Below, one piece after another: positions 14,815 to 21,443 of a stretch of 38,824 nucleotides of DNA. Made by a program: the position numbers and the translations under genes. Under the pieces are notes generated by a model. That model saw nothing but the letters and a program-made list of their open reading frames with translations. It did not search any database and was not told the origin of the DNA. The stretch spans positions 1-38,824 of IMG/VR virus record IMGVR_UViG_3300043410_000709. One strand, 5' to 3'. Each line of letters opens with the position of its first letter. The first letter of the stretch is position 1. This DNA comes from a virus.

Positions 14815-15611
14815 TCTTCTAACATCCTTTTTGCAGTACCATTTCTGAGTTCGTTATTGTGGAATTGTCCGTAAGCTAAATGGCAGGCCCAGGCGTATAC
14901 TTTATCCTTATCTGGATAATACGGGGATTCAATTTGACCTATATCCTGACTGCTTACCGGACCTGCTGCATTACACGGTGCTAATGTAAAAGCAGGGATT
15001 CCGTACAGTACAGATTCTGTTGCAGCCACGCTATTGTACGTTACAAGCGCATGAACATCGTCGTCTAAGGCCTGCTTCAGTGTATTGTGTTCGACACGTT
15101 CTAAGCGTGATTTAGCACGATCTCGAACTATAATTTCTCGGTCAGTAAATTGTTTTAATTTTGCAACAGTCTCTGCTACCCAGGTATCTTTGTCAATACC
15201 ATAGAACTTGCAGGGCTTTTCGTCAGGCGCAGCAACAATGATTTTCCTACCACCCTTCTTCCAGTTTTCAATAGGTAACTGTAATGCTTCCCATCGATCA
15301 GCAGGACGATTAATTATTTCTCCGTGCTGTAAATTATTCTTAACAATCCTATGCCAAACTTTCCAACCGTTGGGGTTTAAGGGATTCTTTTGATTACCAA
15401 GGTAACCAGTGTCCATGTAATAGAAAGTTCTGTTGTCTTCCCAACACTGCTGCATTATTTTATACTTGAGTATTCCTCTAAGTATAATAGGATCAGTACT
15501 GTCTGAGTAGACAAAATCTTCTGTGCGTATCATTCGACAATCGGTTCCTAGTGCAAACCTATTGATGTATTCGTCTTCTCCGCCTTTGCTTAAACAGATC
15601 CAATTATTCAT
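14811..15611 (-). CDS. GT-B-like glycosyltransferase, paralogue D
   Basis: The 266-aa product starts MNNWICLSKGGEDEYINRF. It includes a KIIVAAPDEKPCKFYG segment, the basic REIIVRDRAKSRLERVEHNT region, ALVTYNSVAATESVLYGIP (shared donor-type loop) and tail IESPYYPDKDKVYAWACHLAYGQF..NEL..GTAKRM, a slightly diverged version of the paralogue signature. ATGA overlaps link it to paralogue C downstream and the GT8-like gene upstream. Likely one of several successive transferases in the glycan pathway. Confidence 0.7.
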   Translation of the reverse strand: MNNWICLSKGGEDEYINRFALGTDCRMIRTEDFVYSDSTDPIILRGILKYKIMQQCWEDNRTFYYMDTGYLGNQKNPLNPNGWKVWHRIVKNNLQHGEIINRPADRWEALQLPIENWKKGGRKIIVAAPDEKPCKFYGIDKDTWVAETVAKLKQFTDREIIVRDRAKSRLERVEHNTLKQALDDDVHALVTYNSVAATESVLYGIPAFTLAPCNAAGPVSSQDIGQIESPYYPDKDKVYAWACHLAYGQFHNNELRNGTAKRMLEE

Positions 15612-16285
15612 ATGTTACGCTGTTGACAATACTCTGTAAAGATGCGTTCACGATGCCACTCGTCTCCCATTGGAGTTGTAGCAAATTCGTGAAAGCTAGG
15701 GGTGCCTAATGTATAATGTAAAAGTTTAGCATCGGAATTTGGCCCAAACTCATCCGGTAACCAATTCCATTCAATAGGCAATTCACCTATACGACTATCG
15801 TCTATCCACGAGAAGCGGTGGAGGAAACTGCCTGTGGATTGTTGGATGAATTGGGGAGTAAGTTGCCTGTTAGGAAAGCTACTACAATTCCACAAAATAA
15901 CACTAGACCAATTCTTGCGAGGGTAATCTTCATTCTTTGCTCCTAAATATTTTTCTGTCATTCTTGTTTTGTAGTTGTGTTTAACTACTTGTACGTCTTT
16001 GCTAAAGTCTCTCATCTCCCACAACTTAACAATGTCGTCTCTAACAATCATGTCACCGTCTATAAAGATAGCGTGTCCGCTAAAGTCCATTAGATGTGGA
16101 ACTAAAAATCTACTGTAGATAAATTGATTGCTACCGTCAGTGTGCGTTTCTGTGTAATCCTTAAACAAATTTAAAGCCAACGGAATAATACTAACCGGTC
16201 GACTAGCGTGTCTAATAATACTATTTGCACACACGTGAAATGCTATTGCTTCTCGTGGGTCGTATCCTACAAATATTGGAATCAT
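15608..16285 (-). CDS. glycosyltransferase family 8-like (GT-A)
   Basis: The 225-aa protein opens MIPIFVGYDPREAIAFHVCANSI (written here in part), the start typical of glycogenin/galactosyltransferase-like GT8 enzymes. The metal-binding DxD lies in HAIFIDGDMIV (about residues 71-81) and a late WNWLPDEFGP plus LLHYTLGTPSF (His ligand) completes the fold. GT8 enzymes are retaining transferases using UDP-glucose or UDP-galactose. It overlaps its neighbours by ATGA at both ends. Likely cytoplasmic; acceptor unknown. Confidence 0.82.
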   Translation of the reverse strand: MIPIFVGYDPREAIAFHVCANSIIRHASRPVSIIPLALNLFKDYTETHTDGSNQFIYSRFLVPHLMDFSGHAIFIDGDMIVRDDIVKLWEMRDFSKDVQVVKHNYKTRMTEKYLGAKNEDYPRKNWSSVILWNCSSFPNRQLTPQFIQQSTGSFLHRFSWIDDSRIGELPIEWNWLPDEFGPNSDAKLLHYTLGTPSFHEFATTPMGDEWHRERIFTEYCQQRNI

Positions 16286-17049
16286 TTGCGCTCAATGTCC
16301 TCTTCGACACACTCTAATCCGTACTGGATTTCAACAATCCTAACAGGACTATCATAAGGGTTAGTTAATTGATGCCATTCGCCGACTGGCACTCTGTATT
16401 GTTCGTGTGGGGCAAGTTCAGTAGTTGGAAGGGCATAGCCACCAGCCATCATGCTGTTAACATTGGCTCTGCCATCGCTAACAATCCAATACTCTGCTCT
16501 GTGATTATGGCGTTGCATACTTAAACTGCAACCGGGATTAACAGTTAATTCTTTGACCTTCATTCCTTGCACTTCGTGTAATACACGATAGTATCCCCAA
16601 GGGCGTTCAGTCTTAGGTGCTTTCCACTCTTGCAAAATCCAAGAACTAGAATTCTTTTTATCTTCGCCTCCTACACCAAAGGCAAATTCTAGATGTAACA
16701 TTTCATCTAGTAAGTCCATTTCAGGGATGTTGTCTTTTGTCCTATCGCCACCGTTGGCAAATACTATTTGTGCAGAAGGTCTAATTGCCCTTACTTTTTT
16801 AATAGCATCTTTTGCACTATTGTCGCTATCGTCAAAGTTAATAACTCTGTCGACATTATGCAAGGCCGCAATGATAGTTGCACGTTCTTCCCAGGACATA
16901 AATGCTTGTCCTTTCTTTCTACGTAACCATTCGTCTGAGTTTACTCCGACTATTAGTGAATCACCTAATTCCCTAGCTGCGTTTATATAGGCTATGTGCC
17001 CAGAATGAAGGGGATCGAAACCCCCTGTGATTAGTACAATGCGTTTCAT
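16282..17049 (-). CDS. cytidylyltransferase-cupin fusion (nucleotidyltransferase plus mannose-6-P isomerase type II-like)
   Basis: The 255-aa protein has two domains. Residues 1-137 are a nucleotidyltransferase: GGFDPLHSGH (9-18) is the HxGH motif of the HldE/TagD group and VFANGGDR (96-103) is its later substrate loop. Residues 144-255 are a cupin of the phosphomannose isomerase/GDP-mannose pyrophosphorylase C-terminal type: ERPWGYYRVL, NPGCSLSMQRHNHRAEYWIVSDGRA (Gln/His/His/Glu metal ligands, split here at MQRHNHRAEYW) and GEWHQLTN. It could activate a sugar phosphate as CDP- or ADP-sugar and isomerise or epimerise it. It is the first gene of the minus-strand glycan operon and has a late-type promoter 5 bp before its ATG. 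The fusion itself is unusual in my experience. Confidence 0.8.
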   Translation of the reverse strand: MKRIVLITGGFDPLHSGHIAYINAARELGDSLIVGVNSDEWLRRKKGQAFMSWEERATIIAALHNVDRVINFDDSDNSAKDAIKKVRAIRPSAQIVFANGGDRTKDNIPEMDLLDEMLHLEFAFGVGGEDKKNSSSWILQEWKAPKTERPWGYYRVLHEVQGMKVKELTVNPGCSLSMQRHNHRAEYWIVSDGRANVNSMMAGGYALPTTELAPHEQYRVPVGEWHQLTNPYDSPVRIVEIQYGLECVEEDIERK

Positions 17050-17054
17050 GCAGA

Positions 17055-17062
17055 TATTTATC
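17055..17062 (-). promoter_or_regulatory. late-type promoter octamer GATAAATA with 5-bp spacer to ATG
   Basis: GATAAATA on the minus strand is followed by TCTGC and then the ATG at 17049. In T4 late promoters the octamer covers -13 to -6, so +1 would be the A of the ATG. The octamer lies inside a near-palindrome GCAGATA-TT-TATCTGC (17050-17065). No Shine-Dalgarno sequence is present. Confidence 0.6.
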
Positions 17063-17081
17063 TGCGCATATTACTGTATTT

Positions 17082-18047
17082 TTATAAATGAGCCTGCCAA
17101 TAATGAGAATTCTTAATCCAGTTATAGTAGATTTCAAAACCTTCGTCGACGTCAACTTTTGGATTAAAATTAAAATCTCTTCGAGCTTTAGTAATGTCTA
17201 ATGCTCCCCTACTAGGGAAATCAGCATCTTTATCTCGAACTTCTATTTTACCAGAACCGGCTAACTTAACAGCAAGTTCGGCAGCAGATAGCAATGTTTT
17301 GCTGTGGCTCTTAGTAATGTTGTAGGTGTTGTTAGCAGCCTTGTCTGATAGAGTGGCTGCAACAAAACCTTCGGCTGCATCGTCAACATAAGTGAAGTCT
17401 AATGTTTCGTTACGGCCGTTTACTTTGAGAGTTTCTCCTCGCATTGCTGTGAGCAAGAATTTTGAAATGACGCGGTCTTCCACGTCGAGTGGACCATATA
17501 CAGCAGAGGGACGTATAATAGTATGCTCAATACCATGCTTACGAGAGTAATCTTTAACAAGCCATTCTCCTGCTAATTTAAGAATGCCATATTGCCCTTG
17601 CGGACGACAAATAGCATCTTCAGTTACAAAATCTTCAAAGTCGCCGTATACCATGCTTGAACTAGCATAGGTAAATCTTTTCACACCGTGTTTAGCAGCA
17701 GCTTCTAATAATACAAGAAGTCCTGTGCTCATAACAGTGCTGCCTAACACTGGATTAGCGTTAACAACTTTTTGTCTTGGGAAACTAGCAAGATGAATAA
17801 TAGTATCTATCTTGTTATGCTTTATAACATGGTTTACAGTAGCTTCTTCACAGATGTCACTGTTGTAACAAGGAATATTGCCGATTATTTGTTTGCGCTC
17901 ATTAATAAGATAGTCAATTTCAGATTGCGGAATGATTCCGTAATTTGTACAATTGTCATAAATTACAACATTGTGGTTTAACTGAATTAACTTACGAACG
18001 ATGTTATGGCCAATTAAGCCCAATCCACCTGTAACTAAAATGTTCAT
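17082..18047 (-). CDS. NAD-dependent nucleotide-sugar epimerase/dehydratase (extended SDR)
   Basis: The 321-aa product starts MNILVTGGLGLIGHNIV, the TGGxGxIG dinucleotide-binding motif of extended short-chain dehydrogenases. It continues with IIHLASFPRQKV, a catalytic Ser region (TYASSSMVYGD, about residues 125-135), YGILKLAGE (catalytic Tyr-x3-Lys, about 153-161), RPSAVYGPLD and DFTYVDDAAEGF. Such enzymes (UDP-glucose 4-epimerase and relatives) make the nucleotide sugars used by transferases. It overlaps the upstream uvsY-like gene by ATGA, so it is attached to the recombination operon rather than to the glycan operon's own promoter. Confidence 0.9.
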   Translation of the reverse strand: MNILVTGGLGLIGHNIVRKLIQLNHNVVIYDNCTNYGIIPQSEIDYLINERKQIIGNIPCYNSDICEEATVNHVIKHNKIDTIIHLASFPRQKVVNANPVLGSTVMSTGLLVLLEAAAKHGVKRFTYASSSMVYGDFEDFVTEDAICRPQGQYGILKLAGEWLVKDYSRKHGIEHTIIRPSAVYGPLDVEDRVISKFLLTAMRGETLKVNGRNETLDFTYVDDAAEGFVAATLSDKAANNTYNITKSHSKTLLSAAELAVKLAGSGKIEVRDKDADFPSRGALDITKARRDFNFNPKVDVDEGFEIYYNWIKNSHYWQAHL

Positions 18048-18502
18048 AGCGTTGCGTCTTCTAGCCCTGCCGTTCTTAACTTAACAATATTTGACACTTG
18101 CCATTGTTTAATGTCTAAGGCTTTGATAATACCTAACCATTTGTTACGCAACAATGCAAAGTCGTTGATAATTTTTTCAAAGTCTACAACGTCAGCTTCG
18201 CCTTCTATAAACTTTTCACAGTCTCTAGAAGACAAAGCCCGTTGATAGTTTTCGAGATACCTGCGAAAATGTTGACTACGCAGTCTACGAAGTTCGATAT
18301 TTAGGTACTCAAGGATACCTTCAACTTCTTGAAGTTGGTTAAATCTATTCTCAACAATGCCGGGCATACTGGCAGCGGCCCTTTCAATATTTCCCGCTAC
18401 GCGGACATCATTCTTTGCTGCCAATAATTCAGCCTCATAATATGCCACAGCATCTGGGATGTTGCTAATATCTTTTGTAACCTTGTCGTACCAATTTGTC
18501 AT
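18044..18502 (-). CDS. possible UvsY-like recombination mediator (uncertain)
   Basis: The 152-aa protein is almost wholly alpha-helical, with a coiled-coil-like middle (VENRFNQLQEVEGILEYLNIELRRL, shown split) and a conserved-looking end NKWLGIIKALDIKQWQV followed by RTAGLED. T4 UvsY (137 aa) is also helical, ends in a similar Arg/Lys and Ile-rich helix, and is functionally tied to UvsX. The position, two genes from uvsX in the same operon, fits a UvsY role (loading UvsX on gp32-coated ssDNA). Sequence similarity to T4 UvsY is weak by eye, so the name is a hypothesis. ATGA overlaps on both sides. Confidence 0.5.
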   Translation of the reverse strand: MTNWYDKVTKDISNIPDAVAYYEAELLAAKNDVRVAGNIERAAASMPGIVENRFNQLQEVEGILEYLNIELRRLRSQHFRRYLENYQRALSSRDCEKFIEGEADVVDFEKIINDFALLRNKWLGIIKALDIKQWQVSNIVKLRTAGLEDATL

Positions 18503-18732
18503 TCTTCGTCTTCGTAATAATCACAATCTTCGTCAATATCTTCACCATCGATTGCATAATCAATAGCATCATCGAGATATCCGTCTACGCCTTGTAGACT
18601 TTGCAATACACTTTCTTTAATACCGTAATCTAATAAAGTATTAACAAAGTCCGCCGCTAGGTCTTTTCTGTGCTTTTCAGGAATATGTTCGATTACCAAT
18701 GTCCAGATGTCTGCAATTAAATCTTCTTTCAT
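18499..18732 (-). CDS. small acidic protein of UvsX operon (77 aa)
   Basis: The 77-aa protein starts MKEDLIADIWTLVIEHIPEK and ends in an extremely acidic tail (GEDIDEDCDYYEDEE). No known motif; similar small acidic proteins follow uvsX in aquatic T4-like phages, from memory. It is coupled by ATGA overlaps to uvsX and the uvsY-like gene. A DNA-mimic or protein-interaction role could be imagined from the charge, but nothing shows it. Confidence 0.8.
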   Translation of the reverse strand: MKEDLIADIWTLVIEHIPEKHRKDLAADFVNTLLDYGIKESVLQSLQGVDGYLDDAIDYAIDGEDIDEDCDYYEDEE

Positions 18733-19808
18733 TCTACAATCTCCGTTTCGGGTTCAACATTTGTAGTTATCTCAGAAACGGAATTTTCACCGTGTTTTGA
18801 AATGTCAGACATAATAGCATCTAAGCCACCATTCTCATTTCTTTCCCACGCTTTGCGGAATTGTTTGATGATTTCGCCATCTTTGGTTGTGTAAACAAGA
18901 CTGTTACCTTCTTTCTTTAGAAGACCTTTTTCTTCTGCCAGGTCTACCATTCCGCTATACGGATTCATACCTGTTTCATAAGGGATCTTAACTTGTACAC
19001 TCTCAAATGGTTTTGCGTAACGAGTTTTCATAATCTTACATGCGGCACGAATACCACGGACTTCTGAAATCTTGTTGCCATCTTCGTCTTCTTTAAGTTT
19101 CAATTTGCGCATTGCTACAACAATTGAACTTGCATAGATAAAGCCTTGACCGCCTGAAATCTTGTCATCTGGATCAAACATATCTTGTGAAGCGTATGTG
19201 TGATTTGTAGCGACTAGACCAATGTTTAGCGAACCAAACATGTTTACACAGTTACGAACAAGTGCTGTAAGTGCTTTAGGTTTACGGCCCATGTCGCCCT
19301 TTAAATCACCTGCTTCAAACTGATTAACATCTGTCGGTGTTAGCAACATACCCAAGCTGTCAAGTACAAACAAGACTTTAGGACGAGTTTCTTCTGGCAT
19401 TGCTTTGTATTCTGCAACAAACTCTGTAATAGTTTTTGCTACATCATCAATCATAGCCATGTTAAGTTTTAGTAACTTATCTTCGCTAGTATCCACACCC
19501 AATGCCTTTAACCAATCTTCGTCGAGTGCGTTTTCTGTATCAACTAGAATAGGATAAATGCCTTGTGCTTGTGCTGCCTTAATAAGGTTACCAGAACAAA
19601 TATATGACTTGCCTGCACCAGATTCACCTGCAAACACAGTAACTTTACCTAGCGGAACACCTTTGTGGAAGTCACCGCTGATTAGATAATTCAATGCGTA
19701 ATTACCTGTGCTGACCCAATCTGTTGGATCATTAAAACCAATTGACAAGCCTTCGATGGATTTTGTAATTGACTTTCTAAATTTACTAATATCAAATGCT
19801 TTTGCCAT
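18729..19808 (-). CDS. uvsX: UvsX RecA-like recombinase
   Basis: The 359-aa product is the RecA homologue of T4-like phages (T4 UvsX 391 aa). Walker A GESGAGKS lies at residues 61-68 and Walker B VLFVLDSLG at about 145-153. The L2-like region FDPDDKISGGQGFIY (about 211-225) and the strand NIGLVATNHTY (about 195-205) follow. It forms filaments on ssDNA and drives strand invasion for recombination-dependent replication with gp32, UvsY and UvsW. I place the start at ATG 19808, which overlaps the stop of the upstream 63-aa gene by one base (TAATG) and has GGAGGT about 9 bases upstream; the longer frame from 19835 lies inside that gene. Confidence 0.95.
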   Translation of the reverse strand: MAKAFDISKFRKSITKSIEGLSIGFNDPTDWVSTGNYALNYLISGDFHKGVPLGKVTVFAGESGAGKSYICSGNLIKAAQAQGIYPILVDTENALDEDWLKALGVDTSEDKLLKLNMAMIDDVAKTITEFVAEYKAMPEETRPKVLFVLDSLGMLLTPTDVNQFEAGDLKGDMGRKPKALTALVRNCVNMFGSLNIGLVATNHTYASQDMFDPDDKISGGQGFIYASSIVVAMRKLKLKEDEDGNKISEVRGIRAACKIMKTRYAKPFESVQVKIPYETGMNPYSGMVDLAEEKGLLKKEGNSLVYTTKDGEIIKQFRKAWERNENGGLDAIMSDISKHGENSVSEITTNVEPETEIVE

Positions 19809-19999
19809 TAGTTGTCGACCTCCATTGTATTCCACTCTTTAATAACGTCGAGCAGTTCTTCTTCTGTATTACACATGACTTTTGCGGTCTTCCAGTCATC
19901 TTTTTTATCTTTGCCGCCTACTTCGACCATCCAACCGTTGTCATAACGATTGATGGTGATGCTTTCGTTAACTTTCGTTAACTTAGTTAATTTTGTCAT
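19808..19999 (-). CDS. small conserved protein upstream of UvsX (63 aa)
   Basis: The 63-aa product contains ESITINRYDNGWMVEVGGKD and a helical end CNTEEELLDVIKEWNT, suggesting a small alpha/beta domain. The start has a good AGGGG site about 7 bases upstream. From memory a protein with the NRYDNGWMVEV core is widely found just ahead of uvsX in aquatic T4-like phages. It lies between gp32 and UvsX in the recombination operon; function unknown. Confidence 0.82.
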   Translation of the reverse strand: MTKLTKLTKVNESITINRYDNGWMVEVGGKDKKDDWKTAKVMCNTEEELLDVIKEWNTMEVDN

Positions 20000-20018
20000 T
20001 CTTATTCCCCTATAGTGA

Positions 20019-20047
20019 ATAGAGTGCGAGATTGCCCCGCACTCTAT
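20019..20047 (-). other. intergenic hairpin between gp32 and UvsX operon genes
   Basis: A perfect 10-bp inverted repeat (ATAGAGTGCG / CGCACTCTAT) with a 9-base loop lies 10 bp after the gp32 stop. No U-tract follows on the minus strand, so it is not a standard terminator. It may protect or process gp32 mRNA, or attenuate read-through into the uvsX genes, which have no promoter of their own that I can see. Confidence 0.65.
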
Positions 20048-20056
20048 GTTTAGCTA

Positions 20057-21061
20057 TTACTGCTTTTGACGGTTACGAATCATGGCAAGGATATCTTGCG
20101 CACGACTTGCACCTTCACCTGCCGCAGGGGTTGCGGCGTCTGCTAAGTTAACACCCTTAACTGGTGCTACTACAGCTGGTTCTTCCCAAGGAGCTTCTTC
20201 TTCAGTTGAGACTGCTGGGGCACTAGTTGCACGAGCAGATGCCTTGTTAGGATCACCTGTTGCGGCACCCATGCCTGCTGGCTTGAAGTATTGTCCCCAA
20301 CGTTCCATGTCATATGGTTCGCCGTCAACTGATGCTTCAAACATTTCCTTCATTACCTTAAGCTCAACATCAGTTGGCTTCTTAGGTAGGAAGTCGCTTA
20401 GGTTGAATAGTTGATGTGATTCTAATGCTGCCTTTTCAACATCGCTTAGAGCACGTTCACGACGACTCCACTTTGATGTAGAGTAATCAGCAAAACCACC
20501 CTTAGATGTTTTGGCAATACGGAAGTCTACGCCACGCAAGAAATCTGTTGGCAATTCTTCCAACTCAGGATCCATCAACGCACTGCGAATGATTTGATAG
20601 ATTTGAGGACCGATGATGAATCGGCGGATTGGGTTCTCTGGAACCTTGTCTTCCTTGATTGGGTCTTCAACAACAAAACCTTGGAAGATGTAACTACGCT
20701 TCTTCCAATACTTACGACCCATTTCTTCTAGCGATTTATCCTTAAACCAACCACGCACTTCAGATAGGATTGGGCAAACTGAACCGTCGTTATACATTTC
20801 GACGCAAGGAACTTGCACCTGTACTGGACGTGAATCTGCTTCGCCTTTGATACCTGCAAACGGCAATTTGATCATTGCACGTTCTACCCAGAAAAATGTG
20901 TTGTTGGGATTACCGTCGGGTAGCAAGCGAATTACTGCTTCCTTACCTTCTTGCATGTTCCAATGTGGGTAAATTGCGTTGTCTCCACCGCCGGTGGATT
21001 GTCCTGTGGACTTTGATTGTGCTTCTTGAAGTTTCGCACGGATTTCTGCTAATGTAGCCAT
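20057..21061 (-). CDS. 32: single-stranded DNA-binding protein gp32
   Basis: The 334-aa product (T4 gp32 301 aa) has the basic N-terminal cooperativity domain (LAEIRAKLQEAQSK), the OB-fold core with KEAVIRLLPD (about residues 40-49), the loop with FFWVERAMIKLPFAG and KYWKKRSYIFQGFVVED, and an acidic linker (STEEEAPWEEP). It ends QDILAMIRNRQKQ rather than in a purely acidic tail. Of the T4 zinc ligands (His-x12-Cys-x9-Cys-x2-Cys) only Cys86-x9-Cys96 remain. It coats ssDNA and recruits replication and recombination proteins. AGGAGG lies 8 bases before the ATG, and a strong sigma70 promoter plus a short upstream ORF precede it. Confidence 0.94.
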   Translation of the reverse strand: MATLAEIRAKLQEAQSKSTGQSTGGGDNAIYPHWNMQEGKEAVIRLLPDGNPNNTFFWVERAMIKLPFAGIKGEADSRPVQVQVPCVEMYNDGSVCPILSEVRGWFKDKSLEEMGRKYWKKRSYIFQGFVVEDPIKEDKVPENPIRRFIIGPQIYQIIRSALMDPELEELPTDFLRGVDFRIAKTSKGGFADYSTSKWSRRERALSDVEKAALESHQLFNLSDFLPKKPTDVELKVMKEMFEASVDGEPYDMERWGQYFKPAGMGAATGDPNKASARATSAPAVSTEEEAPWEEPAVVAPVKGVNLADAATPAAGEGASRAQDILAMIRNRQKQ

Positions 21062-21062
21062 T

Positions 21063-21113
21063 TTATATGCCTCCTATATATGCCTTAAAATGCTTGTATG
21101 CCTTAATGTGCAT
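21063..21113 (-). CDS. possible 16-codon leader peptide ahead of gp32
   Basis: An ATG 7 bp after the gp32 promoter -10 box opens a 16-codon frame (MHIKAYKHFKAYIGGI) that stops one base before the gp32 ATG. Its 3' end contains the gp32 AGGAGG, so translating it would cover that site. The sequence repeats AAGGCATA twice and GAGGCATA once. It may be a leaderless regulatory uORF or just the gp32 leader; no direct evidence of translation. Confidence 0.35.
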   Translation of the reverse strand: MHIKAYKHFKAYIGGI

Positions 21114-21129
21114 AGTAACTATTATGCAC
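21108..21129. promoter_or_regulatory. inverted repeat over gp32 promoter -10 region
   Basis: GTGCATA and TATGCAC arms separated by 8 bp overlap the -10 box and the predicted transcription start. This could be an operator for a phage or host repressor, or an RNA hairpin at the 5' end of the message. Confidence 0.45.
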
Positions 21130-21149
21130 TTTTTATTTAGCAGAGTCAA
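21121..21149 (-). promoter_or_regulatory. sigma70 promoter of gp32-UvsX operon
   Basis: TTGACT (21144-21149), 17-bp spacer and CATAAT (21121-21126) on the minus strand. It is the only clear promoter upstream of gp32, the 63-aa gene, uvsX, the 77-aa gene, the uvsY-like gene and the epimerase, so these are probably one early transcript. Confidence 0.85.
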
Positions 21150-21184
21150 CAAAAAGCCACACTTTTTCTGAACAATATAGCCAA

Positions 21185-21202
21185 TAAAAAAGCCCAGGGC
21201 TT
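21185..21202 (-). terminator. rho-independent terminator after the exported-protein genes
   Basis: On the minus strand AAGCC-CTG-GGCTT (5-bp stem, 3-base loop) is followed by a run of T. It overlaps the TAA stop of the 21201 frame. The stem is short but GC-rich, and it isolates the gp32 promoter from upstream transcription. Confidence 0.55.
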
Positions 21203-21443
21203 AACCGTGGACTTCTTTATATTTTTCCAGTGCCAGGGCTCTTATGTGAGCCAATCTGTCTGTGATGTGTGTTGGTAAGTCGTCGTCAAAGAGATTGTAT
21301 TCTTCAGTGACTACTTGCGGACGGCGATATGAAACGTGAACGTCGAGCTCATCGGATCCGACATCGTCGTCCGATTCGTTTACATCACTTCGCTGCTGGC
21401 TTAGTAGCTGGTGCTGCTGCCTTTTCGTCCTTGGCAGGACCAC
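21201..21443 (-). CDS. small acidic protein of uncertain start (about 60-80 aa)
   Basis: The C-terminal part looks like real protein: an acidic stretch ESDDDVGSDELDVHVSY, then EEYNLFDDDLPTHITDRLAHIRALALEKYKE (given here in pieces), which resembles small T4-like phage proteins. It ends at a terminator. The start is unclear: the frame extends upstream inside the exported-protein gene in another frame and has no ATG there; GTG at 21443 is the first plausible start but has no ribosome site. The genuine N-terminus may be near residue S-D-V-N, just past the 21385 stop. A sequencing error or non-standard start cannot be excluded. Confidence 0.45.
   Translation of the reverse strand: MVLPRTKRQQHQLLSQQRSDVNESDDDVGSDELDVHVSYRRPQVVTEEYNLFDDDLPTHITDRLAHIRALALEKYKEVHG

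Noticed and set aside
19997-20030. An 11-bp match to the core of the T7 RNA polymerase promoter (TCACTATAGGG) on the minus strand upstream of the 63-aa gene.
   Set aside because: The upstream recognition half of the T7 promoter does not match and T4-like phages do not carry a single-subunit RNA polymerase; the GGGG is better read as the ribosome site of the 63-aa gene.
20082-20414. 110-codon Ala-rich plus-strand frame antisense to the gp32 linker.
   Set aside because: Low-complexity reflection of the Ala/Pro/Glu linker of gp32.
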